From an uncultured Chthoniobacter sp. (GTDB taxonomy: Bacteria > Verrucomicrobiota > Verrucomicrobiia > Chthoniobacterales > Chthoniobacteraceae): a stretch of DNA of 52,051 nucleotides. The notes under the pieces are model-generated. The model ran no database searches. It was given only the letters and a program-made list of their open reading frames with translations, and was not told the DNA's origin. The stretch is taken from positions 1-52,051 of the forward strand of contig CAIQUL010000134.1 of the NCBI GenBank assembly GCA_903874975.1, written 5' to 3'. A program made the translations under genes and the position numbers. Shown here piece by piece: positions 15,204-22,629 of this stretch (positions are counted from its first letter, which is position 1; every line of letters begins with the position of its first letter).

Positions 15204-16811
15204 TCACCGTCCAGCCTGCCGGAGATGCTCGCGCAGGATCCGGGTAAGTTCCGCGATGGTGGGCGGGAGGTCGTAGGAGCCGTGTGGACCGGGGACGATG
15301 AGTTCGGATTGCGCGGAGGCGAGGTGCGAACTCCGATAGGGCACGACGCCGTCGGAACTGCGGGGCGTGTTGCCTTTGCCCCGGTCGCCGATGATGGAGT
15401 GATGCGAGGCGCGGATGGGGAGGCGGTCCATGGCGATGAGCGTGGGGTTTTTCGGCGAAAGGCTGGTGATGCTGTTCGGCACGCGTTTCTGGCCGCTGGC
15501 GGTGAGGAGGACGTCGCCCAAGGAGGCGGTGATCTCGGTGACGAGTGAGGCGGGAAGCGTGATGAGCCGCATGCCGATGGCCCCGATGGAGCCGAGCGCG
15601 AGTTCGCTGCCGCGGTGCGGAACGCAGATGAAAACAATGCGCCGCACTTGCGGATTGGCGTCGAAGAACAGCAGACGCTTGGCGAGATCATCGGCGCGGA
15701 GTTTGGCGTCGAGCACGGCGGCTTTCGGGCCGAGGTTGGCGTCCCAAAGCGCGCGACCGGTGTCGGTGGCCTGCATCCGCGAGACCAGCCCGCCCATGCT
15801 GTGCCCGACCATGATGAAGCCACGCGGCAAGGGATGAAGCTGCTGCATTTTCGCCAGCTCCTCGCGACACCGCAGGGCGGAGTAGGACACCGGATTGCCG
15901 GTCGGGTAGCGGAAAACCCAGAACTGGAAACGCCCGCGCAGGCGGGGGTCGGCCTCGACTTCATTGATGACATTGACCCACATCTGCGGCGTGGACAGGA
16001 GCCCGTGGACGAGGATCACGGGGATGCGGTCGGGATCGTACGGGTGGAGCATGTAGAGCCCGGTTTTCCCCAAGTATTTCTCGACCTGCATGAGGCCCAT
16101 GAGGCCCTGCCAAAGTTCGTTGCGCGCGGGATGCAGGGCGACCGGTGCGGTGAAATCGGCAGCCAGGGGAATCGTCCGTCCGCGCACGCGGGCGGTGCGG
16201 CGCTCGGCGGGGTCGCTGAGGGTGAGGACGGCGTCGCGCCCGCGAAAATCGAGCGTGGCGGTGACGGGCGCGACGAAGCCGTCCTTCGGCTGAAAAGGCG
16301 CGCGCCCCCCGGTGCCCGCGCCGGGCTTTTGCTGAATGCCCACGAGCGTCCCTCCGTGCCCGGTCTCGGTGACGGAACGCCGCAGGTGCCGGCGGCGGAT
16401 TTTGTGCGCCGGGGTGAAAGCGGTGAACTTGTCGGGCGACCACACACCGTCGCGGGCTCCGGGTTGAAAGCGCAGGCGGTAGGTGACGGAGTTGGCGGTC
16501 AGCGTCAGCGGACGACTCCAGAGCCGGCCATCATCGGCCGAGCGGAGGAGCGCCGTCAGTTCGCCCGCCGCGGCATTGTAGATCGCCTGCGCTTTGGGCT
16601 CGGCGGTGTGCGCCGAGGCGAGCGCGGCGGCATCGAGGTAGAGGGCCGCGCGCGTTTCCGCCGGCAGCGTACCGCGCCGGGCCTGGCGCAGCTCCGCCGC
16701 CGCCTGCGCGACCGGCGGAGCCGCGCGGGAAGGAATCGGCGCACTCGTACTGCACGCCGCGAGCAGCAGCGCGGGGGCCGCGAGGGACAGGAGCCGGAGT
16801 GATGGGTGCAT
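15204..16811 (-). CDS. alpha/beta-hydrolase lipoprotein (lipase/esterase-like)
   Basis: A 535-residue putative lipoprotein. The start at 16811 gives a type II signal peptide with lipobox LAAC (Cys20); the frame open upstream adds only arginine-rich sequence. An N-terminal half of about 240 residues of unknown fold precedes an alpha/beta-hydrolase domain with the HG oxyanion motif in IPVILVHGLLSTPQMW (about 263-278) and the nucleophile elbow GHSMGG with Ser338. A likely catalytic His lies in the late SHHSIIGDRG stretch. It probably hydrolyses a lipid or ester on the cell surface or in the periplasm; the substrate cannot be told. It is monocistronic, with a strong hairpin just beyond its stop. 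Confidence 0.8.
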   Translation of the reverse strand: MHPSLRLLSLAAPALLLAACSTSAPIPSRAAPPVAQAAAELRQARRGTLPAETRAALYLDAAALASAHTAEPKAQAIYNAAAGELTALLRSADDGRLWSRPLTLTANSVTYRLRFQPGARDGVWSPDKFTAFTPAHKIRRRHLRRSVTETGHGGTLVGIQQKPGAGTGGRAPFQPKDGFVAPVTATLDFRGRDAVLTLSDPAERRTARVRGRTIPLAADFTAPVALHPARNELWQGLMGLMQVEKYLGKTGLYMLHPYDPDRIPVILVHGLLSTPQMWVNVINEVEADPRLRGRFQFWVFRYPTGNPVSYSALRCREELAKMQQLHPLPRGFIMVGHSMGGLVSRMQATDTGRALWDANLGPKAAVLDAKLRADDLAKRLLFFDANPQVRRIVFICVPHRGSELALGSIGAIGMRLITLPASLVTEITASLGDVLLTASGQKRVPNSITSLSPKNPTLIAMDRLPIRASHHSIIGDRGKGNTPRSSDGVVPYRSSHLASAQSELIVPGPHGSYDLPPTIAELTRILREHLRQAGR

Positions 16812-16921
16812 GCAGTGGCGTGGCGGACGGTGGAGGGAAGCGGCACGATAGGCCGGCGGCGAAGCTCGCCGCAATCTCCGGAGCGGATTCTTGGCAATCC
16901 GCGCGAGAGCGATTTAGCCTA

Positions 16922-17083
16922 AATGCGGCGATGGGATGGAAAACGCAGAGGCGCTAAGGCGCAGAGAGCGCAGAGGAATGGGGGAAAGTCCGCGGCTCTA
17001 CAGGCGCACCCAGCCGGTGAACATTTTCAGGTCCGCCAGGGCTCCGTAACGCTGCGTCCTCTGCGCCTTTGCGCCTCTGCGTT
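16922..17083. repeat. palindromic CGCAGAGGCGC repeat element, left inverted copy
   Basis: Two features coincide. First, an internal inverted repeat: the arm 16942-16976 (AACGCAGAGGCGCTAAGGCG...) pairs with 17050-17083, bounding a 142-bp MITE-like unit. Second, two blocks recur inverted 2.2 kb away: 16922-16962 matches 19154-19194 with 1 mismatch in 41, and 17003-17045 matches 19116-19158 with 3 mismatches in 43. CGCAGAGGCGC-type repeats are common between genes in many bacteria, often beside small mobile genes. The minus strand of the inner block could encode GALADLKMFTGWVRL and a stop, but no gene is evident. Confidence 0.75.
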
Positions 17084-17159
17084 AAAAATCCCCATCCCGC
17101 TTCGAGGTTTAGAACTGCAGCGCGGGATTTTACCAAGTCATCGCCGATCTCGAAGCCGC

Positions 17160-17320
17160 GCCGGTATCCGCCGCCACTACGTGAACTATCCCGACCTCGC
17201 CTTTCCCGACGGGCCCACCGCCTACTGCGGCGCGGAAAACTACCGCCGCCTCCAGACGCTCAAGCTCCGCTACGATCCGCAGAACCGCGTCCGCCACGCG
17301 CCAAGTGTGCGGCTGCCGGA
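17160..17320 (+). pseudogene. C-terminal fragment of an FAD-linked oxidase (BBE domain)
   Basis: The plus strand here reads YVNYPDLAFPDGPTAYCG and ENYRRLQTLKLRYDPQNRVR, followed by HAPSV, which is the typical C-terminal BBE segment of FAD-linked oxidases of the berberine-bridge type (VNYPD..., YG.N..RL...K..YDP.N.F). No FAD-binding domain precedes it: the sequence upstream is the repeat element at 16922-17083. There is no start codon of its own, and downstream the frame runs into the antisense of yaeQ. It is a relic of a gene whose 5' part has been lost. Confidence 0.75.
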
Positions 17321-17333
17321 GTGGGCGGCTTTT

Positions 17334-17897
17334 TCAATCCACCGACGCGCTGAGCAGCGCCACCGGAGCCACCTCGATGGAGCGCGTACCGTCGCCGACC
17401 CAGATCGCGCTGTCCTGTACGGTCACCTGCAATTCCATGGTCCGCTGGGCGAGCGCGGCGAGCGCGGCGCTTTGGTCCGCCGGGACTTGCCACACCGCCA
17501 GATTGCGCGTGCGGGCCAGCCGGGGCGCGAGGCTTTTCCACCAGACCGCCGTGCTCGCGCTGAAACTGTAAACGCTAACGCGATCCACGCGGGCCACGGC
17601 GCGGAGCAAGCGCTTTTCGTCCGGCTGCCCCACCTCGATCCAATGCAGGAGCCGGCCCGTGAAGTCCTTTTGCCACAGGCTCGGCTCGTCGGCCTCCCAC
17701 ATGTCCTTGGCAAATTCGAGCGCACCGTGATCGCTGTCGGCGGGCACGTTCAGCGCGAAGGCGAGGAGGCGGATGAGCATGCGCTCGTCGGTCTCGGAGG
17801 GATGCCGGGCGAGCGTGATCGGGTAGTCGCCATAGACCCCGCGGTCGATGTCGGAAAGCTGGACGGTGGCTTTGTAGATGGTGGCTTTGAGGGCCAT
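17334..17897 (-). CDS. yaeQ: YaeQ family protein
   Basis: A 187-residue protein matching YaeQ throughout: N-terminal MALKATIYKATVQLSDIDRG, then HPSETDERMLIRLLAFAL, DEPSLWQKD, HWIEVGQPDEKRL, and the C-terminal VQDSAIWVGD. YaeQ proteins adopt a PD-(D/E)xK nuclease-like fold whose target is unknown; an early claim of a role in transcription antitermination in place of RfaH was not substantiated. The length is usual. It starts 23 bp after a GAF-domain gene on the same strand, so the two probably form an operon. It ends 14 bp from the BBE fragment. Confidence 0.93.
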   Translation of the reverse strand: MALKATIYKATVQLSDIDRGVYGDYPITLARHPSETDERMLIRLLAFALNVPADSDHGALEFAKDMWEADEPSLWQKDFTGRLLHWIEVGQPDEKRLLRAVARVDRVSVYSFSASTAVWWKSLAPRLARTRNLAVWQVPADQSAALAALAQRTMELQVTVQDSAIWVGDGTRSIEVAPVALLSASVD

Positions 17898-17920
17898 GGG
17901 CGGGAGGGCGGAAACGCCCG

Positions 17921-18355
17921 TCAGACCGCGAGGCGCGCGGCGATTTCGGTGAGGAGCGCGGTCTCGGTTTCCGACCAGTCATAGGCCTCCGCCTTGGCGA
18001 TGCCCAGCACCCCGCGCAGCTCCGAGCCGGCGAGCATCGGCACGGCCAGTGAACCTTCCATGCCGGTCGCTTTCGCACCGGGCCGCGCCTGGCCCGAGGT
18101 GTCGGTCTGGAGGTTGCAAATCGTGATCGGCTCCCGGCGCTCCGCCGCGAGACCGGCGATGCCTTTGCCCATCGGCACGGTCCCGATGATCTGCACGACA
18201 GGCGGCGGGATGTTGTGGTGGGCGGTGAGTTTCAGCACGCCATCGCGCAGCAGGTGGATGGTGCCCGCCTGGCAGCCGAAGTGGTCCGCCGTGGCGGCCA
18301 GCGCCGCGGTGAGATTGCCGGTGGCTGCGGCCGTTTCGATGGGTAGAGGGATCAT
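17921..18355 (-). CDS. small stand-alone GAF-domain protein
   Basis: A 144-residue protein consisting of one GAF domain. The start at 18355 (MIPLPIETAAATGNLTAAL) places the helical cap first; then come GCQAGTIHLL, the strand LKLTAHHNIP, PMGKGIAGLAAERREPI, the loop NLQTDTSG and the closing SLAVPMLAGSELRGVLGIA. GAF domains bind small ligands or act in sensing. The cysteine spacing of the free-methionine-sulfoxide reductase type is not evident, so no enzymatic role is proposed. The frame is open upstream, but that part is proline/arginine-rich and overlaps a divergent lipoprotein promoter region. It is probably co-transcribed with yaeQ. Confidence 0.75.
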   Translation of the reverse strand: MIPLPIETAAATGNLTAALAATADHFGCQAGTIHLLRDGVLKLTAHHNIPPPVVQIIGTVPMGKGIAGLAAERREPITICNLQTDTSGQARPGAKATGMEGSLAVPMLAGSELRGVLGIAKAEAYDWSETETALLTEIAARLAV

Positions 18356-18479
18356 GGAGCCGGGGAGGGTAGCGAGGCTTGGAGGGAAAACAAAAAGCAA
18401 AAATCCGGCGGCTGAAAACGCGGCGCGGGGTGTGAAAACGGCGCTTGCCAGGCCTCGTGGCGCGCGTGACAAGCGACCC

Positions 18480-18689
18480 ATGAAAATCCTGCGGTCCATC
18501 CGGAGCTTGCTCTGCGCCTCGTGGCTCGTCGCCGGCTGCGGCTGCGCCACGATGGAAAAAGGTCGCGCACCCGACCCGGCCGCAACCCCTGCGGCGACCG
18601 CCGCCGAGACGCCCTACCCCGCGTGGACCCGGGTCACCGGCTGGCTCCTCACCCCCTTCACCGGCGCTTCGGCGAGCGTGGGTTTTTGA
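18480..18689 (+). CDS. small putative lipoprotein
   Basis: A 69-residue product with a lipoprotein signal peptide, MKILRSIRSLLCASWLVAGC, whose lipobox ends at Cys20 and is followed by glycine. The remaining 48 residues are Ala/Pro-rich with a WTRVTGWLLTPFTGASAS tail that could contact a membrane. No family is recognised. It is divergent from the GAF gene and is followed by the antisense tRNA-Val. Small size makes the call tentative, but the signal sequence is convincing. Confidence 0.55.
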   Translation: MKILRSIRSLLCASWLVAGCGCATMEKGRAPDPAATPAATAAETPYPAWTRVTGWLLTPFTGASASVGF

Positions 18690-18717
18690 TCCAGAGCACG
18701 CGCGGATTGGGTGGGGA

Positions 18718-18792
18718 TGGTGCGCGATGCAGGGTTCGAACCTGCGACTTCTTGCGTGTGAAGCAAGCGCTCTACCACTGAGCTAATCGCGC
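18718..18792 (-). tRNA. tRNA-Val (anticodon CAC)
   Basis: The reverse complement forms a 75-nt cloverleaf with encoded CCA. The acceptor stem pairs GCGCGAT with ATCGCGC and is followed by discriminator A. The D arm is GCTC..AGTGGTAGAGC, the anticodon stem CTTGC/GCAAG with loop TTCACAC (anticodon CAC), and the T arm carries GGTTCGAACC. It reads GTG valine codons. Confidence 0.95.
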
Positions 18793-18876
18793 AATTTTCC
18801 GAGGAAAACGGAGCGGCAGACTAACTCCGGCGGCAGGAGACGCCAGCGGAAATTTTCCGGCGCTCCCAGGCCACGA

Positions 18877-18909
18877 AAAAGCCCGCGGGCACAGGGCTCG
18901 CGGGCTTTT
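18877..18909 (-). terminator. hairpin terminator behind the autotransporter fragment
   Basis: An 11-bp stem pairs AAAAGCCCGCG (18877-18887) with CGCGGGCTTTT (18899-18909) around an 11-nt loop, with a T-run on either strand. It lies 24 bp beyond the stop of the minus-strand autotransporter fragment and so was probably that gene's terminator, still intact although the gene is not. Confidence 0.7.
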
Positions 18910-18932
18910 CGACACTGCTGGCCAGTCCGCGC

Positions 18933-19106
18933 TTAGAACTCCCGCCGCACGCCGCCGGAGACGTTGTTGGACTGGTAGTTCGAGCGGCCGAGGTCGCCGT
19001 CGTAATAGACGTAGGTCGCGGTGCGCTCGTTCCAGAGGACGGCCACGCCGGCTCCGGGGAACAGGCTACCCGCGTGGATTTCATACGAAGCCTTCATCCC
19101 GAGCGC
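18933..19106 (-). pseudogene. C-terminal tail of an autotransporter beta-barrel
   Basis: The minus strand reads FRSALGMKASYEIHAGSLFP, then GAGVAVLWNERTATYVYYDG and NNVSGGVRREF before the stop. Alternating aromatic strands and a terminal phenylalanine are typical of the last strands of an outer-membrane autotransporter barrel, and the wording resembles Opitutus-type autotransporters. Only about 55-60 residues remain of a barrel of about 280, with no passenger and no start codon of its own. Upstream the sequence passes directly into the repeat copy at 19116-19194, which seems to mark the break. The terminator downstream is preserved. Confidence 0.65.
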
Positions 19107-19115
19107 GGAGCGAAA

Positions 19116-19194
19116 GGAGCCATGGCGGACCTGAAAATTTTCACCTGCTGGGTGCGCCTTTGCGCCTCTGCGTTTTCCATCCCATCGCCGCATT
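19116..19194. repeat. palindromic repeat element, right inverted copy
   Basis: This is the inverted, shortened copy of the element at 16922-17083. Block 19154-19194 matches 16922-16962 (1 mismatch in 41) and block 19116-19158 matches 17003-17045 (3 mismatches in 43). The 40-bp stretch that separates the two blocks in the left copy is missing, so here they overlap by about 5 bp. Together the copies bracket yaeQ, the GAF gene, the lipoprotein and tRNA-Val. Confidence 0.75.
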
Positions 19195-19240
19195 GAGGGT
19201 TAGCACCGCCCTTTTCACACCTCCAAGCGCCTCTCAAGGT

Positions 19241-19295
19241 GTCTCACTCTTCATCTCCTTCTCCTTGCTTCCTGTCGGCAGAAGCAGAAGGAGGT
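19241..19295. repeat. pyrimidine/purine inverted repeat, second copy
   Basis: It contains CTTCATCTCCTTCTCCTT (19249-19266), the exact reverse complement of an 18-mer at 12799-12816, and a purine-rich arm AGAAGCAGAAGGAGG (19280-19294) that can pair with it. It sits just downstream of the minus-strand DUF420 gene. Confidence 0.5.
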
Positions 19296-19309
19296 GTGGG
19301 ATTTCCGAC

Positions 19310-19741
19310 TTAGCGCTGCACCGGCGGATACCAGACGTAGAGCATGAGGTAAACGAGGACGCCGGTGACGGAAACGTAGAGCCAGAGGGGAGCGGTGATT
19401 TTGGCCCACTTCCGATGCCGGTCATAGCGGGCGCGGAGGGCCGGGATGACGGTGACGCAGACCAGCGGGACGATGGCGGCGGCGAGTGGGATGTGGGTGA
19501 AGAGGATGAAAAAATAGATCGTCTTGGGCCAACCGGGGTGGGTGAAGAGGGTGGTGGGAACGTGAAAGTGGTAGGTGAGGTAGCTGGCGAGAAAGAACGT
19601 GGAGGTGACCAGCGCGGCGATCATGCAGGCGGCGTGCGCTTGTTTGCGCTCGGCTTTGATGGCGGCGAGGCCGAGGCAGATGAAGACGGTGCTGAGCGCG
19701 TTGAGGCTGGCGTTGACGGCGGGCAGGTCGGAGACGGTCAT
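19310..19741 (-). CDS. DUF420 membrane protein, cytochrome oxidase accessory
   Basis: A 143-residue protein with four transmembrane segments and the DUF420 pattern: SDLPAVNASLNALSTVFI, the histidine-bearing KQAHAACMIAA, FFLASYLTYHF, IYFFILFTHIPLAA and ALRARYDRHRKWAKITAPLW. DUF420 proteins (YozB/CtaM relatives) are encoded with heme-copper oxidases and are thought to help oxidase assembly or maturation. It is the last gene of the minus-strand respiratory cluster, about 100 bp after the SCO gene. The conserved histidines could bind heme or copper, but that is inference. Confidence 0.85.
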   Translation of the reverse strand: MTVSDLPAVNASLNALSTVFICLGLAAIKAERKQAHAACMIAALVTSTFFLASYLTYHFHVPTTLFTHPGWPKTIYFFILFTHIPLAAAIVPLVCVTVIPALRARYDRHRKWAKITAPLWLYVSVTGVLVYLMLYVWYPPVQR

Positions 19742-19838
19742 GTGGTGGTTTGTTACGAGTCGGTCTTCCTCTTCCGCTCAATCCGTTCGCCCATCTGGGT
19801 CCGGGGCCGAGGAGGAAGAGATGGCCGCAGTGGTTGGG

Positions 19839-20462
19839 TTACTTTTCTTTGAGGAGTTTGCGGATGTCGCGGATGAGGTCGTTCACGCCGGCTTCGTTGG
19901 TGGCTTCGTAGAAGCCGCGGATGGCGCCGAGGCGGTCGATGAGAATGAGGCGGGTGCTGTGGATGATTTGGCCACCGGGGGTTTCGGGCTCGGCGATGGG
20001 GAGTTTGAAACCGTCGCGGGCGAGGGCGTAGATGCCGGCCTTGGGACCGGTGAGGAAGAGCCAGCGGTCGGTGGCTTGGAATTTCTCGGCGTAGAGTTTC
20101 AGCACCTCGGGCGTGTCTTTTTCCGGGTCGATGGAGATGGAGACGAGGCGAAGGTTGGGCTCGGTGCCGAGTTGCTTCTGCACTTCGCTGAGGCGGCTGC
20201 TCATCATCGGGCAGGGGCCGGGGCAGGTGGTGTAGAAGAAATCGGCGACCCACACTTTGCCGGAGAAGTCGGCGAGGATCACGGTCCCACCAGTGCGCTC
20301 GGTGAGGGCGAATTCGGGAACGTTCCAGTGCTTGGGCAGCACGGCTGGGACGGGAGGGGTGATGATTTCAAAGGCGGCGTCCTTTTTCCCACAACCCACG
20401 AGCACGACGGCGAGACCGCAGCCGATGAGGGCGATGAGGCGAGTGGATCGCAGCGCGCGCAT
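19839..20462 (-). CDS. SCO-family copper chaperone lipoprotein
   Basis: A 207-residue thioredoxin-fold protein that delivers copper to the CuA centre of cytochrome oxidase subunit II. The copper ligands are present: C80-x3-C84 in TTCPGPCPMM and His168 in GGQIIHSTRL. The N-terminus has a type II signal peptide with lipobox LVGC (Cys24), anchoring it in the membrane. I chose the ATG at 20462. Another ATG at 20510 overlaps the ctaB stop (ATGA) but would translate an 8-bp tandem repeat into an odd leader (MIWRFGDLAIWRLDWW). It lies in the oxidase cluster directly after ctaB, in keeping with CuA assembly. Confidence 0.92.
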   Translation of the reverse strand: MRALRSTRLIALIGCGLAVVLVGCGKKDAAFEIITPPVPAVLPKHWNVPEFALTERTGGTVILADFSGKVWVADFFYTTCPGPCPMMSSRLSEVQKQLGTEPNLRLVSISIDPEKDTPEVLKLYAEKFQATDRWLFLTGPKAGIYALARDGFKLPIAEPETPGGQIIHSTRLILIDRLGAIRGFYEATNEAGVNDLIRDIRKLLKEK

Positions 20463-20472
20463 CCACCAATCC

Positions 20473-20504
20473 AATCGCCAAATCGCCAAATCGCCAAATC
20501 GCCA
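20473..20504. repeat. tandem 8-bp repeat, four units
   Basis: Four exact tandem copies of AATCGCCA run from 20473 to 20504, with partial units on both sides (AATCCA and AATCAT). They fill the gap between the ctaB stop and the likely sco start. Because the unit is not a multiple of three, copy-number change would shift the frame of any protein begun at 20510. Confidence 0.9.
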
Positions 20505-20506
20505 AA

Positions 20507-21412
20507 TCATACCCGTGTGAAAATCATCAGGCCGAGGATCAGCGGGAGGAAGAAGATCGAGGCGAGGAAGAGGGTGCGGGCGGTGGCGCGGGAACGCTCA
20601 AAGAGAAAACGGAGGGCGCAGACGAGCAGGACGGAATCGAGGAGCAGGCCGAGGACGAGGTAAAGCGGGCCGCTGAGGCCGGCGAAGTATGGGACCGCCG
20701 TGATGACGAGAAGCGCGAGGGTGTAGAGCAGGCTTTGCGTGGCGGTGGCGGAGCCGGTGGTGTCGTCGCGGCGGATCATGACGAAACCGGCTTGCGCGTA
20801 TTCGTGGCGATACATCCAGGCGATGGCGAGGAAGTGGGGCATCTGCCAGGTGAAAAGGATGCCAAAGAGCACCCACGCGCCGAGGTCGAGCGACGGCTGC
20901 GCGGCGGCCCAGCCGATGACCGGCGGGATGGCGCCGGAGACCGCGCCGACGACGGTGCAGAGCGAGGTGCTGCGCTTCAGCGGGGTGTAGAAAGCGATGT
21001 AGATGACGATGGTCGCGGCGGCGAGACTGGCAGCGAGAGGGTTCGTGGTGAGCCAGAGCCAGGCGACGCCGATGACGCCGAGCGCGACGCCGAGCGCGAG
21101 GGCGACGGACGGTTTCATGCGGCCGGCGGGGAGCGGGCGGTCGCGGGTGCGCTCCATGAGGCGATCGACCTTGGTTTCGATGCGCTGATTGAGCACGGCG
21201 GCGGACGCTGCGGCGAGGGTGGTGCCGAGGATCGCGTGGACGAGCTTCAGCCAGTCGAGCGCGCCGGTGGAGGCCATGCAGAAGCCGACGAAGGTGGTGA
21301 TGATGACGAGCAGGCTGAGGCGCGCTTTGGTCAGCGTCATCAGGTCGGTGAGCAAGCCCGGCTCGGCGAGGTCGGGCGCGGCAGCGAGCGTGGCGGCGGC
21401 TTCGGCTTTCAC
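20507..21412 (-). CDS. ctaB: protoheme IX farnesyltransferase (heme O synthase)
   Basis: A 301-residue UbiA-type prenyltransferase that attaches farnesyl to heme b, giving heme O for the A-type oxidase. Seven to nine hydrophobic segments are present. The prenyl-diphosphate motif region reads LNQRIETKVDRLMERTRDRP followed by LPAGRM, close to the family N-x3-D...RT.xRPLP pattern, and the second loop gives YTPLKRST. Further marks are AVSGAIPPVIGW and WQMPHFLAIAW. The GTG start at 21412 overlaps the ctaA stop (GTGA), and its stop overlaps an ATG at 20510. The much longer open frame upstream is antisense-phase reading across ctaA and not part of the protein. Confidence 0.93.
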   Translation of the reverse strand: MKAEAAATLAAAPDLAEPGLLTDLMTLTKARLSLLVIITTFVGFCMASTGALDWLKLVHAILGTTLAAASAAVLNQRIETKVDRLMERTRDRPLPAGRMKPSVALALGVALGVIGVAWLWLTTNPLAASLAAATIVIYIAFYTPLKRSTSLCTVVGAVSGAIPPVIGWAAAQPSLDLGAWVLFGILFTWQMPHFLAIAWMYRHEYAQAGFVMIRRDDTTGSATATQSLLYTLALLVITAVPYFAGLSGPLYLVLGLLLDSVLLVCALRFLFERSRATARTLFLASIFFLPLILGLMIFTRV

Positions 21413-22539
21413 GCGCGAACCTCCCCGGCCCCGGCGGTGAAGCGGCTGGCGCGCAAGGCCAGCAGCAGGCTGAGCGCGAGCACGGCGGCACCGTTCACGA
21501 CGTGGAAGGTCGTGAGCGTGATCGGTTTCAAGTGAAGAATGACGGCCATGCCGAGGGAAAGCTGCACGAAGAGGAGCCCGAGCAGGCCGGTGGCCGGGCC
21601 GGTCAGACGCCGCTCGCCTCGGGCGCGACGGAGGACGACGCCGACGAGCGTGAGGATGAGGAGCGTAAGCCCGAGCGCGCCAACGCGGCTGTGGGAGAAA
21701 TGGAGATCGACGAAAAGGTTGTGCTCGTCGGGCAGGAAGCCGCCGTGGGGATCGGCTTCGGGGAAAGTGGGGATGGCGAGGCCGGCCCCGAGGTGCCGCA
21801 GCGTGGCGCCGAGGATGAGCTGGCCGTAAATGGCGAGGACGGTCAGCCAGGCGAGGAACCGGACGGCAGAGAGGCGGACTCCGGGGAGTTTCCACGCGCC
21901 TTTGATCCAGCTCCGGGAAAGCAGTGCGGCGACGGCCACGAGCAGGCACAGTTCCGCCTGGGCCACGCAGCCGTGGACGATCCGCAGGATGAGCGCGGCG
22001 CGCAGGTTGTGGGCGGTTTCCAAAGTCACGCGCAGCCCGCCAAAGGTGGCCTGCAGGCAGACGCCGAGGAAGGCGGCGAACACCACCCAGCGCACCGCGC
22101 GCGAGGTGGCGGGAGCACGGCTTCCTGCCATCCAGAGCAGGGCGATCGCGAAGACGCCCGCGAAGGACCAGATGCCGACATGCATGATGACGGCGGCGGG
22201 CAGGCCCGCGAGCTTCGCCACGGGCGTGAGCCCGGCGGCGGCGACGAGGGCGATGAGCAGCGGCCAGCCGTTGCGCCAAACCCAGGCGCAGAGAATCGTC
22301 GTGAGCAAGCCGAGCCCGGCGGCGAAAAGACGGTGCCCGTGTTCGAGGCGGACGGGCAGATCGCCCCACCAACCCTCGGGATTGAGCGTCCCAAAACTCA
22401 GCGGCCAGTCCGGCACGGCCATGCCGGCGTTGTGCGAGGTGACGAGGCCGCCGATGAAGATCAGCACGAAGGTGGCCGCCACGACGCCCTTCGCGTAGAG
22501 CGCGAGAGCGGGGTTGAAGGTGGTGGTGGTGGCGTTCAC
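21409..22539 (-). CDS. ctaA: heme A synthase (COX15/CtaA family)
   Basis: A 376-residue, eight-helix membrane protein that oxidises the C8 methyl of heme O to the formyl group of heme A. Family marks are GGLVTSHNAGMAVPDWPLSF at the N-terminus, then RLEHGHRLFAAGLGLLT, a mid-protein LRIVHGCVAQAELCLL, and late histidines in FVDLHFSHSRVGALGL and LTTFHVVNGAAVLAL. The paired histidines serve as heme ligands and catalytic residues in the family. It lies between coxB and ctaB, overlapping ctaB by 4 bp. The length is at the upper normal range. Confidence 0.92.
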   Translation of the reverse strand: MNATTTTFNPALALYAKGVVAATFVLIFIGGLVTSHNAGMAVPDWPLSFGTLNPEGWWGDLPVRLEHGHRLFAAGLGLLTTILCAWVWRNGWPLLIALVAAAGLTPVAKLAGLPAAVIMHVGIWSFAGVFAIALLWMAGSRAPATSRAVRWVVFAAFLGVCLQATFGGLRVTLETAHNLRAALILRIVHGCVAQAELCLLVAVAALLSRSWIKGAWKLPGVRLSAVRFLAWLTVLAIYGQLILGATLRHLGAGLAIPTFPEADPHGGFLPDEHNLFVDLHFSHSRVGALGLTLLILTLVGVVLRRARGERRLTGPATGLLGLLFVQLSLGMAVILHLKPITLTTFHVVNGAAVLALSLLLALRASRFTAGAGEVRA

Positions 22540-22568
22540 GGTGCGGCGGGCGCTTTGCCGGGGCGTTG

Positions 22569-22622
22569 AGTGTTCAGTTTTCAGTCCCGAAGCGGAGTCT
22601 GAATACTGAACACCGAAAACTG
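22569..22622. repeat. TTCAGT-word inverted repeat between coxB and ctaA
   Basis: The left arm AGTGTTCAGTTTTCAG begins at 22569 and the right arm ACTGAACACCGAAAACT ends at 22622. They are imperfect inverted copies built from the word TTCAGT, with an AGCGGAG spacer. The design parallels the other word-iterated palindromes in this window, but the word differs. Confidence 0.6.
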
Positions 22623-22629
22623 CTCCGCC

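Noticed and set aside
16954-17136. Small minus-strand frame within the CGCAGAGG repeat
   Set aside because: It is made wholly of repeat sequence and shows no protein features or plausible start.
20507-22372. Long minus-strand reading frame of 621 codons
   Set aside because: Only the last 301 codons encode CtaB; the first half is an off-frame reading of ctaA made open by high GC content, with no domain character.
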